The position numbers and the translations under genes are program-made. DNA of 64,000 nucleotides from Halothece sp. PCC 7418 (GTDB taxonomy: Bacteria; Cyanobacteriota; Cyanobacteriia; Cyanobacteriales; Rubidibacteraceae). Under the pieces are notes generated by a model, which made no database searches, was not told where the DNA came from, and saw only the letters and a list, made by a program, of their open reading frames with translations. How positions within the stretch are numbered: position 1 is the first letter of the stretch; each line of letters begins with the position of its first letter. Below are positions 1-8,902 of this stretch, piece by piece. The stretch is taken from positions 1,798,001 through 1,862,000 of the forward strand of contig NC_019779.1 of the NCBI RefSeq assembly GCF_000317635.1, in the 5' to 3' direction.

Positions 1-1751
1 GGGGTAATGCCATGTTTTTCGTTATATTCTATTTGCATTTTCCGCCGTCTTTCCGTTTCTTGAATCGCGTAATCCATGCTATCCGTTAGATGGTCAGCAT
101 ATAAAATCGCTTGTCCTTCCACATGACGCGCAGCCCGTCCAATGGTTTGTACTAAAGATCGTCCAGAGCGTAAAAAGCCTTCTTTATCTGCATCTAAAAT
201 CGCCACTAAAGAAACTTCAGGTAAATCTAATCCTTCCCGCAATAAGTTCACGCCAATTAAAACATCAAACTTTCCTTGTCGTAAATCTTGTAAAATTTCG
301 ATGCGTTCAATGGAATGAATTTCAGAGTGTAAATAACGAACGCGAATCTCTCTTTCTTCACAATATTCTGTTAAATCTTCCGCCATCCGTTTGGTTAATG
401 TTGTTACTAAAACTCGCTGATTTTTTTCCGCACGGGCTTTAATTTCCCCTAATAAATCATCAATCTGTCCTTCAGTGGGGCGAACAAAAATTTCTGGATC
501 AAGCACTCCTGTCGGACGAATAATTTGTTCAATGACATTCCCCTCTGATTGTTCAATTTCCCAATTCCCAGGGGTAGCAGAAACAAAAATACATTGATTC
601 ACTTTTTGCCAAAATTCTTCCGCTTTTAACGGGCGATTATCCGCAGCACTGGGAAGGCGAAAACCATGTTCCACTAAGACTTTTTTCCGCGATTGATCGC
701 CGTTATACATTCCTCTCAATTGCGGAACTGTTACGTGAGATTCATCAACAACTAATAGCCAATCATCGGGAAAATAATCCACTAAACATTCTGGTGGATC
801 TCCCGCGTTTCTTCCTGCTAAATGACGCGAATAATTTTCTACCCCATTACAATACCCCACTTCTCGTAACAGTTCTAAATCATATTTTGTTCGCTGTTCT
901 AAGCGTTGGGCTTCTAATAGTTTTCCTTCGGTTTCGAGTTCTTCTAAGCGTTGTTTTAATTCTAATTCAATATTTTCACAAGCTGCTTCTAACTGTTCAT
1001 CTGGCGTAACAAAGTGACGGGCGGGATATAAGTTTAGTCCCTTTAAGCTGGTTAAGACTTCTCCCGTTGTGGGATCAACATACCGCAGCGCATCAATTTC
1101 ATCCCCAAAAAATTCGACCCGAACAATGCGATCTTCATACGCAGGAACAATTTCTAAAACATCCCCTTTTAAGCGAAATCTTCCTCGTTGCAATTCTGTA
1201 TCATTGCGCTCATATTGAACTGAAACTAAATCTCTTAAAAGTTGACGCTGATTAACTTCTTCTCCTAACCGTAAGGGAATCGCTGCTTTCAGATATTCAC
1301 TAGGCATTCCTAAGCCATAAATACAACTAATAGAAGCAACCACAATCACATCTCGCCGTTCAAATAATGAGCGGGTTGCAGAATGTCGTAACATATCAAT
1401 TTCATCATTAATGGAAGCCGTTTTTTCGATATAGGTATCGGAAACAGGAATATAGGCTTCTGGTTGATAATAGTCGTAATAACTGATGAAATATTCTACT
1501 GCATTATTCGGGAAAAATTCTCGTAATTCGTTGCACAATTGCGCTGCTAAGGTTTTATTATGAGCTAAGACTAATGTCGGTTTTCCAATTTTTTCAATGA
1601 CATGAGCAACGCTGTATGTTTTTCCGGTTCCTGTTGCACCAAGAAGCGTTTGAAAGGGATTATTGTTTTGTAGAGATTCGGTTAATTGCGCGATCGCGCG
1701 GGGCTGATCTCCTGTCGGTTGATAAGAAGACTCTAGTTGAAAATCTGACAT
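1..1751 (-). CDS. uvrB: UvrABC excinuclease subunit B, 3' end beyond window
   Basis: This is the DNA damage-recognition helicase of nucleotide excision repair; it takes the lesion from UvrA and then recruits UvrC for incision. The reverse strand reads from an ATG at 1751 with no stop to the window edge, giving 583 residues. Visible are Walker A GATGTGKT (about residues 38-45), the beta-hairpin region with [10 protein letters not shown], a DESH box, and the helicase block [12 protein letters not shown] near the end. The last readable residues are EYNEKHGIT, normal for the family. UvrB is usually about 670 residues, so roughly 85 residues including the UVR coiled-coil lie outside. Start and identity are firm. 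Confidence 0.97.
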   Translation of the reverse strand, partial: MSDFQLESSYQPTGDQPRAIAQLTESLQNNNPFQTLLGATGTGKTYSVAHVIEKIGKPTLVLAHNKTLAAQLCNELREFFPNNAVEYFISYYDYYQPEAYIPVSDTYIEKTASINDEIDMLRHSATRSLFERRDVIVVASISCIYGLGMPSEYLKAAIPLRLGEEVNQRQLLRDLVSVQYERNDTELQRGRFRLKGDVLEIVPAYEDRIVRVEFFGDEIDALRYVDPTTGEVLTSLKGLNLYPARHFVTPDEQLEAACENIELELKQRLEELETEGKLLEAQRLEQRTKYDLELLREVGYCNGVENYSRHLAGRNAGDPPECLVDYFPDDWLLVVDESHVTVPQLRGMYNGDQSRKKVLVEHGFRLPSAADNRPLKAEEFWQKVNQCIFVSATPGNWEIEQSEGNVIEQIIRPTGVLDPEIFVRPTEGQIDDLLGEIKARAEKNQRVLVTTLTKRMAEDLTEYCEEREIRVRYLHSEIHSIERIEILQDLRQGKFDVLIGVNLLREGLDLPEVSLVAILDADKEGFLRSGRSLVQTIGRAARHVEGQAILYADHLTDSMDYAIQETERRRKMQIEYNEKHGIT

Positions 1752-1768
1752 AATTTAATTGTAAAACT

Positions 1769-1789
1769 AATGACCAATGACGAATGACA
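1769..1789 (+). repeat. Heptamer tandem repeat (STRR-like), three units
   Basis: Three consecutive near-identical heptamers of the form AATGACN run up to and through the start codon of the cupin gene at 1784. They resemble the short tandemly repeated repetitive (STRR) heptamers described in cyanobacteria. The third unit supplies the ATG. Confidence 0.6.
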
Positions 1790-2275
1790 AATCTTAAACT
1801 GCTTAATCAAACTCTAATTGATACCGTAGCGAATGCAGCAGCAAATAGTCAGCGCTTGCGGAAAAATCACAATTTTCATCAACTCTCGGAGCAAGTCCAA
1901 CGCTTCATTAATATTATGCAGCCAGGAACTTATGTCCGTCCACATCGCCATCTTCGTCCAGAAGATAGCAATGGCTTTGAGTTTTTTCTCGTGCTACAAG
2001 GAAAGGTGGGGATTTTACTTTTTGATCAGTCGGGAAAAGTGATTGAAAGTGAGAGACTTAGCTCCGAAGATCACAATTATGGTCTTGAAATTGCAGAAGG
2101 GACGTTTCATACACTGGTGGCGTTAGAAGCCAATACCGCTTTATTTGAACTGAAAGAGGGTCCTTATGTTCCCCAAACCGATAAGGAGTTTCTGACTCTC
2201 TTTCCTAACGAGGGAACCGCAGAAGCGCAAGCTCAAGTCCAATCTTGGGAAGCCCACTTTTTCATGAATAATTAA
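1784..2275 (+). CDS. WbuC-family cupin metalloprotein
   Basis: This 163-residue protein has a single cupin fold. The first cupin motif is visible as PGTYVRPHRHLRPEDSNGFE (about residues 47-66), with two histidines spaced as metal ligands and an acidic third ligand. The second motif is around EIAEGTFHTLVAL (about 102-114). The overall pattern matches the WbuC-like cupin family found beside surface-polysaccharide genes and scattered in cyanobacteria; substrate and reaction are unknown. The ATG at 1784 lies inside a heptamer repeat and has no obvious Shine-Dalgarno, which is common in cyanobacteria. It is divergent from uvrB with only 32 bp between start codons, so the promoters must overlap. 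Confidence 0.85.
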   Translation: MTNLKLLNQTLIDTVANAAANSQRLRKNHNFHQLSEQVQRFINIMQPGTYVRPHRHLRPEDSNGFEFFLVLQGKVGILLFDQSGKVIESERLSSEDHNYGLEIAEGTFHTLVALEANTALFELKEGPYVPQTDKEFLTLFPNEGTAEAQAQVQSWEAHFFMNN

Positions 2276-2281
2276 TTTTGA

Positions 2282-2439
2282 TATAGCACTTCCCAATCTC
2301 ATGAGGTACATTCTAAATTTTGGTTCTTTGTTCTTTGTTATTTGTTGGTTGTTAATCAATGAACCACGAACCATGAACCATGAACCATGAACATCCACCG
2401 ACTCGCATTACGTACCTCAACCAACTAGGAAACGCTATA
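2282..2439. mobile_element. MITE-like element, copy 1 (158 bp)
   Basis: The ends form imperfect terminal inverted repeats of about 28 bp, starting TATAGC on both strands and matching again at TTCC and GAGGTAC. The arms contain TTCTTTG-type heptamers on one side and AACCATG-type heptamers on the other. A second copy is at 55968-56139. The copies differ in the number of heptamer units (+3 units in one arm, -1 in the other, giving a net 14 bp). There is no coding capacity. TA-flanked ends would suit mobilisation by an IS630/Tc1-type transposase, but this is inference. The right end overlaps the 3' end of the DUF3531 gene. Confidence 0.7.
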
Positions 2440-2916
2440 AAACCGTTCTTGACTTTTTTCGCTAATCTTCCAATCCGCATTTTCGCCACCAATAATTACC
2501 TGTTTAACATTGAGAAAATCTTGACTTAATTGTCTTAACGAATTAATCAAAACATCCAACGCAACGGGATCGCTTGTTCCTAAATCAAACCAACAGCGTC
2601 CCCAAGTTTCTTTATATTCAAACTCACCCATATTGTGCATGACCGATAACAAAGAATTGCTAGCATGATCATGATCATATTCCATATAACTGAGGTCAAT
2701 TCCAGTTTCCATCACTTGAAAATTTTCAGCATTAAATCCCCCTAATTTCCCTAAATAAAACCAAGAATTGAACAATTCTTCCACATATTGACGTTCGGTA
2801 ATGGAGGGAACTGAATCAAATTCAAGCCAAATCCAAATATCAAACGGGTTAAACTCACGAAACCTAACTTCCATACCATTCAAAGCTACTAGAATTTGCG
2901 TTTTCGATTCTAACAA
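2425..2916 (-). CDS. DUF3531 family protein
   Basis: This protein belongs to the DUF3531 family of cyanobacteria and plastid-bearing plants; its function is unknown. Family hallmarks seen are VRFREFNPFDIWIWLEF, FNSWFYLGKLGGFNAENF, HNMGEFEYKETWGRCWFDLG and a C-terminal IIGGENADW. The ATG at 2874 (MEVRFREF...) is closer to the usual family start; the ATG at 2916 adds 14 residues and I see no ribosome site deciding between them. The stop codon and the last four residues (YSVS) come from the right terminal repeat of the MITE-like element at 2282-2439, so the native C-terminus was probably replaced. The conserved core looks intact. Confidence 0.85.
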   Translation of the reverse strand: MLESKTQILVALNGMEVRFREFNPFDIWIWLEFDSVPSITERQYVEELFNSWFYLGKLGGFNAENFQVMETGIDLSYMEYDHDHASNSLLSVMHNMGEFEYKETWGRCWFDLGTSDPVALDVLINSLRQLSQDFLNVKQVIIGGENADWKISEKSQERFYSVS

Positions 2917-3004
2917 GAACGCTGTGATTTCCCAAAAATCAATTGAGGGGCGATCGCGCGATCGCCCCTATTCAAACCTCTAATTTAGTTCAGATTTGCT
3001 AATC

Positions 3005-4633
3005 TTATTGATCTAACATGGCTTGCGAACCGCTTTGGGGAAGACGCGGTGCAACAAACCCAGGAGAATAGAAAGGGTTGAGACTGGCGCGGAAGGTGTT
3101 TCCTCGTTCTGCAATCACAGGGGTTACCGCTTCCCGTGCTTTAAGAGCAACTTCCACTGTTTTTACATCATAGGTACTCGTTGCTAACTTAGGATATAAA
3201 CCAATACCAATAATGGGAAGCAGTAAGCAAGCAGTAATGAAGATTTCCCGAGGTTTAGCATCACCGAGATATTTCTCAATGACAATTTCTGAGTTAGACG
3301 CACCGTAGAAGACTTGACGCAACATGGAAAGGAGATAAATCGGAGTGAGAATTAAACCCACCGCAGCGAGAAAGACCATTGCTGTTTTGAAAATGCTGCT
3401 GTAAGCATCACTGGTGGCGATACCGAGAAAGACGGTTAACTCACTGACAAATCCACTCATACCAGGCAGGGCTAAAGAAGCCATTGCTGCAGCCGTGAAG
3501 AGGGCAAAGATTTTAGGCATTTGTTGTCCCATACCCCCCATTTTTTCCATCACAAGGGTGTGAGTGCGTTCGTAAGTCGCACCAGACAGGAAGAACATTG
3601 CAGCAGCAATTAAACCGTGAGAGACCATCTGTAAGACAGCACCGTTTAACCCCAATTCCGTATAAGAGGCGATTCCGAGTAAGACAAAGCCCATGTGGGA
3701 AATAGAAGAGTAAGCCAGACGACGCTTGAGGTTGGTTTGACTGAAAGCCGTTAATGCACCGTAAACAATATTGACCACACCTAAAACCGCTAACACAGGG
3801 GCAAAATAAACGTGGGCATTGGGCAGCATTTCCACATTCATCCGAATCAGCCCATAACCGCCCATTTTCAGTAAAACACCCGCTAAAATCATCGAAATCG
3901 GTGCAGATGCTTCACTGTGTGCGTCAGGAAGCCAAGTATGTAGCGGGAAAATTGGCAGCTTCACACCAAAGGCAATTAAAAAGCCTACATAAGCGAGCAT
4001 TTCTAAGGCAAAGGGAACGTTTTTCATTCCCAGTTCCATCATGTCAAAGGTAACGTTATTGCCGTAGAAGGCTAAACCTAAACCTGCAACAAGGATAAAA
4101 ATTGAACCCGCAGCAGTGTAGAGAATAAATTTAGTGGCTGCGTAACCGCGATTTTTGCCACCCCAAATGGAAATCAACAGATAAACTGGCACTAATTCCA
4201 GTTCCCACATTAAGAAGAATAAAAGTAAGTCTTGGGCAGCAAAGACACCAACTTGGGCACTATAGAGAACAAGGATAAGAGCGTAAAATAGTTTTGATTT
4301 ATAGGTAACATTCCAAGCAGCAACTACAGAAAGGGTGGTGATTAAACCAGAAAGAACAATTAATGGCATGGATAGACCATCAACCGCTAAAGACCAGTTT
4401 AAGCCCAGTTGAGGCAACCAAGGATAACTTTCTTGCAGTTGAAATTGACTGTTATCGAGATTAAAGTGAGTCCCGAAGGCATATACAGTAAGAATAAGAG
4501 TGATCAAGCTCGCGCTTAAGGTGAACCAGCGTAGAGTCTTTCCGTTTTCATTGGGAAGAAAAGGAATCACACTGGCAGCGAGAAGAGGGAAGAGGATAAT
4601 GGCACTCAGCCAAGGGATTTGAAACTCGATCAT
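3005..4633 (-). CDS. ndhD: NAD(P)H-quinone oxidoreductase subunit 4 (NdhD)
   Basis: This 542-residue thylakoid membrane protein is a proton-pumping antiporter-like subunit of cyanobacterial NDH-1, used in respiration and cyclic electron flow around photosystem I. About 14 hydrophobic segments are visible. The typical motifs include [15 protein letters not shown] (with the conserved membrane glutamate), [20 protein letters not shown] and [20 protein letters not shown]. Length and motifs fit the NdhD1/D2 type of the respiratory complex more than the CO2-uptake NdhD3/D4 types, though I cannot settle the paralogue. It stands alone here, far from ndhA-I-G-E at 49-52 kb, as is usual in cyanobacteria. 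Confidence 0.95.
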   Translation of the reverse strand: MIEFQIPWLSAIILFPLLAASVIPFLPNENGKTLRWFTLSASLITLILTVYAFGTHFNLDNSQFQLQESYPWLPQLGLNWSLAVDGLSMPLIVLSGLITTLSVVAAWNVTYKSKLFYALILVLYSAQVGVFAAQDLLLFFLMWELELVPVYLLISIWGGKNRGYAATKFILYTAAGSIFILVAGLGLAFYGNNVTFDMMELGMKNVPFALEMLAYVGFLIAFGVKLPIFPLHTWLPDAHSEASAPISMILAGVLLKMGGYGLIRMNVEMLPNAHVYFAPVLAVLGVVNIVYGALTAFSQTNLKRRLAYSSISHMGFVLLGIASYTELGLNGAVLQMVSHGLIAAAMFFLSGATYERTHTLVMEKMGGMGQQMPKIFALFTAAAMASLALPGMSGFVSELTVFLGIATSDAYSSIFKTAMVFLAAVGLILTPIYLLSMLRQVFYGASNSEIVIEKYLGDAKPREIFITACLLLPIIGIGLYPKLATSTYDVKTVEVALKAREAVTPVIAERGNTFRASLNPFYSPGFVAPRLPQSGSQAMLDQ

Positions 4634-4750
4634 TATGGATAAGAATAAATACTTATGACTACACTCCTCATTATATGAAGAGATGTTACATTTTGAAAAG
4701 CTATATGGAGAAAAAAGACATAGAAAGATCTAATTGTTGCAGTTAACTGC

Positions 4751-4767
4751 CCAAGTGATTCACTTGG
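4751..4767. promoter_or_regulatory. Inverted repeat upstream of cbiQ, candidate operator
   Basis: CCAAGTGATTCACTTGG is a perfect 8-bp inverted repeat around one central base, 34 bp before the ATG of cbiQ and between divergent ndhD and cbiQ. Its size and position suit a dimeric repressor site, possibly metal-responsive given the downstream transporter. No matching site was seen elsewhere in the window. This is inference. Confidence 0.35.
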
Positions 4768-4800
4768 ATTAGTCTAGAAAGTAATGTGTTTGGATTGGTA

Positions 4801-5580
4801 ATGAAACTTGCGCTTGATCAGTATGCTCACTTGGATTCCCCCCTTCATCACTGGAATCAACAGTTAAAGTTAATCGCTTTAGGCGGGTTAATTTTTGCCT
4901 TTGCTTTTATCGAAACCTTGGCGTTACTCCCCGTAATGCTTTTAATTACTGTTATCTTATTTGGCTTATCTCAGCTTCCTCTGCGCTTTCTTTTATCGCG
5001 ACTTCAGTATCCAGGCATCTTTATTGCTGTCGTCGTGTTGGTTTTACCGTTAGTATCAGGAGAAACAGTGCTTTGGGAATGGGGCGCGATCGCGCTTCGA
5101 CAAGAGGGCTTATTGTCCGTCGTGCTGATTGTGACTCGTTTTGTCTGTATTCTTACGATTAGCTTAATTTTATTCGGAACTGCGCCATTTTTAACCAGTA
5201 TCAAAGCAATGCGATCACTGGGGTTACCCACTGTCATTGTGGATATGACGTTATTGTCTTATCGCTATTTAGAATCTTTTGGCGATACTTTAACCACGAT
5301 GCAGCGAGCGATGAAACTCCGTGGATTTGACTCCCATCATTTTAGCCGACGCAATACCAGCCGTTTAGCCTCTTTGATGGGAAGTTTACTGGTGCGGAGT
5401 TATGAACAGTCGCAACAGGTGTATCACGCGATGATTTTGCGCGGGTATCGCTATGGGTTATCTCGTCAACCGACGGGTTTACGGGTGGCGTTAAAAGAAG
5501 CGACTCCCTCTATGCAGTTTTGGTTTTGGTTTACTTGCGCGATCGCGCTGAGCTTGATTATTGCAGAACTCTTATCTTAA
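4801..5580 (+). CDS. cbiQ: ECF transporter T component, CbiQ family (cobalt/nickel)
   Basis: This is the transmembrane coupling subunit of a group I energy-coupling-factor transporter, probably for cobalt or nickel. About 260 residues with several membrane segments in the first two thirds are followed by the two cytoplasmic coupling motifs with the Ala-Arg-Gly pattern, RAMKLRGF and AMILRGYR, which bind the ATPases. I chose the ATG at 4801; an in-frame GTG at 4786 would add five residues. It is followed 6 bp later by the ATPase gene cbiO. No CbiM/CbiN substrate-binding subunit is in view on either side, so the substrate rests on family resemblance only. Two HIP1 sites lie inside the gene. Confidence 0.85.
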   Translation: MKLALDQYAHLDSPLHHWNQQLKLIALGGLIFAFAFIETLALLPVMLLITVILFGLSQLPLRFLLSRLQYPGIFIAVVVLVLPLVSGETVLWEWGAIALRQEGLLSVVLIVTRFVCILTISLILFGTAPFLTSIKAMRSLGLPTVIVDMTLLSYRYLESFGDTLTTMQRAMKLRGFDSHHFSRRNTSRLASLMGSLLVRSYEQSQQVYHAMILRGYRYGLSRQPTGLRVALKEATPSMQFWFWFTCAIALSLIIAELLS

Positions 5581-5586
5581 ATTTTT

Positions 5587-6369
5587 ATGAAACAACTGAC
5601 TCAATTCCCTCGTCTCCGCACTTCAGAGGAAAGGGCCCTCGCCATTCATGATCTAGAATTCTCCTATCCCGACCAACCCAGTGTTTTAGATTGTCTCAAC
5701 TTCACAATTAAAGCAGGGGAAAGAGTGGGATTGATTGGTCCCAATGGCGCAGGGAAAACGACACTGTTTTTATCCACTTGCGGGATTTTAAAGCCAACAG
5801 CAGGAGAAATTTTTGTTTTTGGTGACCCCATTCAAGCGGGAGACTTTAATCCTAATATTGGTTTAGTCTTCCAAAATCCAGATGATCAACTCTTTTGTCC
5901 CACCGTTTGGGAAGATGTTGCTTTCGGTCCAGAAAACTTACAACTGTCTCCCTCAGAAATCAAACAACGGGTCGAAGAAGCCTTAACCATTACTCGCACT
6001 TATCCTCTCGCCCAGCGCGTCCCCCATCACTTATCAGGAGGACAAAAATGTATGGTTGCCATTGCCACGGTTTTAGCGATGCACCCCCAACTCATTCTAT
6101 ATGATGAACCCAGTGCTAATTTAGATTTATCAGCACGACGACGTTTGATTGATTTTCTGGAAATTTCTGATCAGACCATTATTATTTCTTCCCACGACTT
6201 AGAATTAATTTTAGAAGTCTGCGATCGCGTTTTACTTCTTAATGAAGGACAAATTATTGCTGATGGCGACCCGCGACGAGTGATGGCGAATCAAACCTTG
6301 ATGGAAAGTAACGGACTGGAAAAACCGCATTCTCTTTATCATCATCCCCCAGGGGCGCATCAAGATTGA
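5587..6369 (+). CDS. cbiO: ECF/cobalt ABC transporter ATPase, CbiO family
   Basis: This is the 260-residue ATP-binding subunit that would pair with CbiQ immediately upstream. Walker A GPNGAGKTT (about residues 51-59), Q-loop VFQNPDDQLF, signature LSGGQK, Walker B LILYDEPS with the catalytic Glu, and switch His in SSHDLE are all present. The FQNPDDQ sequence is typical of the ECF A-component class. About the first 16 residues precede the conserved domain. It is co-directional with cbiQ, with a 6-bp gap, so a single transcript is likely. Its end faces a convergent ABC ATPase gene 5 bp away. Confidence 0.88.
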   Translation: MKQLTQFPRLRTSEERALAIHDLEFSYPDQPSVLDCLNFTIKAGERVGLIGPNGAGKTTLFLSTCGILKPTAGEIFVFGDPIQAGDFNPNIGLVFQNPDDQLFCPTVWEDVAFGPENLQLSPSEIKQRVEEALTITRTYPLAQRVPHHLSGGQKCMVAIATVLAMHPQLILYDEPSANLDLSARRRLIDFLEISDQTIIISSHDLELILEVCDRVLLLNEGQIIADGDPRRVMANQTLMESNGLEKPHSLYHHPPGAHQD

Positions 6370-6374
6370 TATAG

Positions 6375-7085
6375 CTAGATAATTTCTTGCTTCAGTTGTT
6401 GCCAATTTAGAGGATCGTTTGATAGGTTCTTCGCGAGTCTCCCTTCTTGAAAGAAAAGAACGCGATCGCTGCATTGTTCGGCAATATCAAGTTGATGATT
6501 AACCATTAAAATCGTCATTTCTTGGGTCTTGAGAAACGCCATGACTTTGGTTGCTATGCCAAAATCTAAAGCAGAGGTTGGTTCATCTAATAATAAAACT
6601 TCTGGCTGCATGACTAAGCCCCGCGCAATCGTCACTAATTGGCGTTGTCCTAAGGAAAGTTCTAATTCTCCTTTATCCAGCCAACTTTCTGGAATTTGTA
6701 ATTGTTCACAATAAGTGGCGATGCGATGATTAATTTCGGTTGGTGAGAGTTGTTGTAAGATTAAGGGATACGCGAGGGCTTCTTGGACAGTCACTCCTAA
6801 TAATTTGGGTTCTTGGGGAACTAAAACAATTTGTTGGCGCAGAGACAGAACAGGAATCTGATCGTAAGGTGTATTATGAAAATAAAGGCTGCCCGTTGTC
6901 GGTTCACTTAAACGATTCAGAAGGCGTAAGAATGAGGTTTTACCCGACCCTGATTTTCCTAAAATGACTGCGCGATCGCGCTTCCTAATTTGTACAGAAA
7001 TATCCTTTAATATCTCCGTAAAGCCAAGATGATCACTTAAACTCACTTGCTTGGCTTCTAAGACAATTTCTTCGTTATCATTCAT
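6375..7085 (-). CDS. ABC transporter ATP-binding protein, FetA/YbbL-like
   Basis: This is a single ABC ATPase domain of 236 residues. Walker A GKSGSGKTS, Q-loop VPQEP, signature LSLGQRQ, Walker B VLLLDEPTSALD and switch His in NHQLD can be read. The compact size and the short 'VPQEP' Q-loop recall the FetA/YbbL group, which normally pairs with a FetB-type permease, but no permease gene is nearby. The ATG at 7085 overlaps the TGA of the sodium:solute symporter upstream (ATGA, 7082-7085), so the two are translationally coupled. A longer in-frame reading from 7256 would run inside the symporter gene and is not credible. Substrate unknown. Confidence 0.8.
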   Translation of the reverse strand: MNDNEEIVLEAKQVSLSDHLGFTEILKDISVQIRKRDRAVILGKSGSGKTSFLRLLNRLSEPTTGSLYFHNTPYDQIPVLSLRQQIVLVPQEPKLLGVTVQEALAYPLILQQLSPTEINHRIATYCEQLQIPESWLDKGELELSLGQRQLVTIARGLVMQPEVLLLDEPTSALDFGIATKVMAFLKTQEMTILMVNHQLDIAEQCSDRVLFFQEGRLAKNLSNDPLNWQQLKQEII

Positions 7086-8875
7086 TTTTCCTCTGGGAGC
7101 TTCACAGTTTTTCCTAAATGGCGGAACCAAGTAAAATACAGCGCGATCGAAAGTAAAATTAACACTAGTAATAATAAACCCAATTCTTCCCACTGCTTGG
7201 TCACTAATATCATGCCCGTTAAGAATAATACCAGTTGCCAAGGAACTGCGATACAAATGGCAATGAGATCTCGTTGATTTTCTTGCTGAATTTTTGCTTG
7301 TTGAGGGAAAGAAAGTTTATCTCGCATGGGCTTCCAGAAACCAAACGGTTGTGTGACTTGATAAAAGTGATCTAGCACTTTTTCTGGAGTAGGAGGAGTG
7401 GCGAGAGTCCCAATCATACAACCGAGGAAAGATGCACTGGCAGGAATTAAGAAATTGGCATATTCGGGAAAAGAAATACCACTGAGTTTCGTCATAATTG
7501 CTGTTACCATTCCTGCGATCATTCCTACCGCAAAGCCATAACCATTAAAGCGCCACCAGTACCATCTTAGAAGTAAAGGAATAAATAAACCTGAGCCAAA
7601 GCCTAAGGTGATCCACCCCCAAATATCATTAATATTCACAACAGGAAAACTAAACAATAATCCAATTAAAACCACAGCGATAGAAGCCAGACGACTTTGC
7701 AGAATCAGTTGTTCGTTATTGGCACTAGGATTAAGATAGGCTTGATAGATATCTTTGACCCAATAGGCTGCGCTAGAGTTAATAATAGAATCGAAAGTGG
7801 ACATAGCAGCAGCAATAAAACAAGCAACTAATAAACCTTTAATTCCTACTGGAATATATGTGTCGATCACGGTGGGTAAAACTAATTCTGGATCGGCAAT
7901 GACAGTGTTAGTCAGTCCATAATGAATCCCGAGAATGGCAAATGCAGTGACAAGGGGCCAACGGAAAGCCAGTAAAAGTATCCAAAATAGAGATAATAAA
8001 CCTGCTGCGCGATCGCTGCTGGCTGCAAAATAACGTTGACTCATATAGCCACCTGCCCCACTAAATCCTTCAATTCCTGTTTTGAGGAGATAGAAAAATA
8101 AAGTCACACCAAAGAGATTAAATGCTGAATATTGTCCAGGTAAATCGAGGTTAGGTGGGGGAAGAAAGTTACTCCAATCGGTGAGATTCATCGCAATGGT
8201 TTGAAACTCATCACTACTCAAGGGAACAGAAATGGAAAAGGTTTCAGGAAGGGTAACTGTGGATAATGTTAAACCGCAAACATAGATAATGGCAATAAAG
8301 ATTAAAACTCCTTGAAAAACATCTGTCCAAATGACACCATAAAAGCCACTGGCTGCGGTGTAAATCATGGCTAACGTAATCATTAAAATGGCAGCCAAAC
8401 GATCATCAATTCCTAACAGTTGACCAAAAAACTTTCCTCCCCCAACCGCGAAATAACTAATGATCCAAATCGAAATAATTAAATTCGCGATCGCGCTAAT
8501 TAAACGAGCAATATTTCCTTCTCTTCCTTCGCCAAATCTTAACCGCATCCATTCCGCTAAAGTCATCACTTGGGCGCGTCTTGTCCACTTGCCCATGAAG
8601 ATCATAAAAAATGCCATAATCAAGACAATTCCGCCTCGAATTTCAATGAAAAAGCCTTTAATTCCGATCGCGTAAATCAAAGCGGTAATAATCATTGTTC
8701 CCGCAATATCGGTATTAGAAGCCATCCCCGAAGCCCCTAACGCCCACCAGGGTAAACGGCGATTTCCTAAGAAATAGGCATCAATTCCTTGGGAGGCTTT
8801 CCGTTGTAAAATAAAGCCAAAAATGACAATTGTCAGCAAGTAAAGAGTAATAATGAGATAGTCTAAAAGTTGCAT
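7082..8875 (-). CDS. Sodium:solute symporter (SSS family)
   Basis: This 597-residue integral membrane protein of the SSS fold uses sodium to take up a small solute. About 13 hydrophobic helices are visible. Typical features are DYLIITLYLL at the N-terminus, FLGNRRLPWWALGASGMASN, the middle AASGFYGVIWTDVFQG and the AAAMSTFDSIINSSAAYWVKDIY block (family sodium-site region). The substrate cannot be told from sequence; sugar, proline, urea and others all occur. The stop overlaps the start of an ABC ATPase, an odd partner for a secondary transporter. Upstream is the patatin gene, 27 bp away and in the same direction. Confidence 0.88.
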   Translation of the reverse strand: MQLLDYLIITLYLLTIVIFGFILQRKASQGIDAYFLGNRRLPWWALGASGMASNTDIAGTMIITALIYAIGIKGFFIEIRGGIVLIMAFFMIFMGKWTRRAQVMTLAEWMRLRFGEGREGNIARLISAIANLIISIWIISYFAVGGGKFFGQLLGIDDRLAAILMITLAMIYTAASGFYGVIWTDVFQGVLIFIAIIYVCGLTLSTVTLPETFSISVPLSSDEFQTIAMNLTDWSNFLPPPNLDLPGQYSAFNLFGVTLFFYLLKTGIEGFSGAGGYMSQRYFAASSDRAAGLLSLFWILLLAFRWPLVTAFAILGIHYGLTNTVIADPELVLPTVIDTYIPVGIKGLLVACFIAAAMSTFDSIINSSAAYWVKDIYQAYLNPSANNEQLILQSRLASIAVVLIGLLFSFPVVNINDIWGWITLGFGSGLFIPLLLRWYWWRFNGYGFAVGMIAGMVTAIMTKLSGISFPEYANFLIPASASFLGCMIGTLATPPTPEKVLDHFYQVTQPFGFWKPMRDKLSFPQQAKIQQENQRDLIAICIAVPWQLVLFLTGMILVTKQWEELGLLLLVLILLSIALYFTWFRHLGKTVKLPEEK

Positions 8876-8902
8876 ATTTGTTCTTGATTTACCCCCTATC
8901 TC

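Noticed and set aside
7086-7256. Long N-terminal extension of the FetA-like ATPase
   Set aside because: It would lie wholly within the symporter coding sequence; the ATGA overlap start at 7085 is the natural one.
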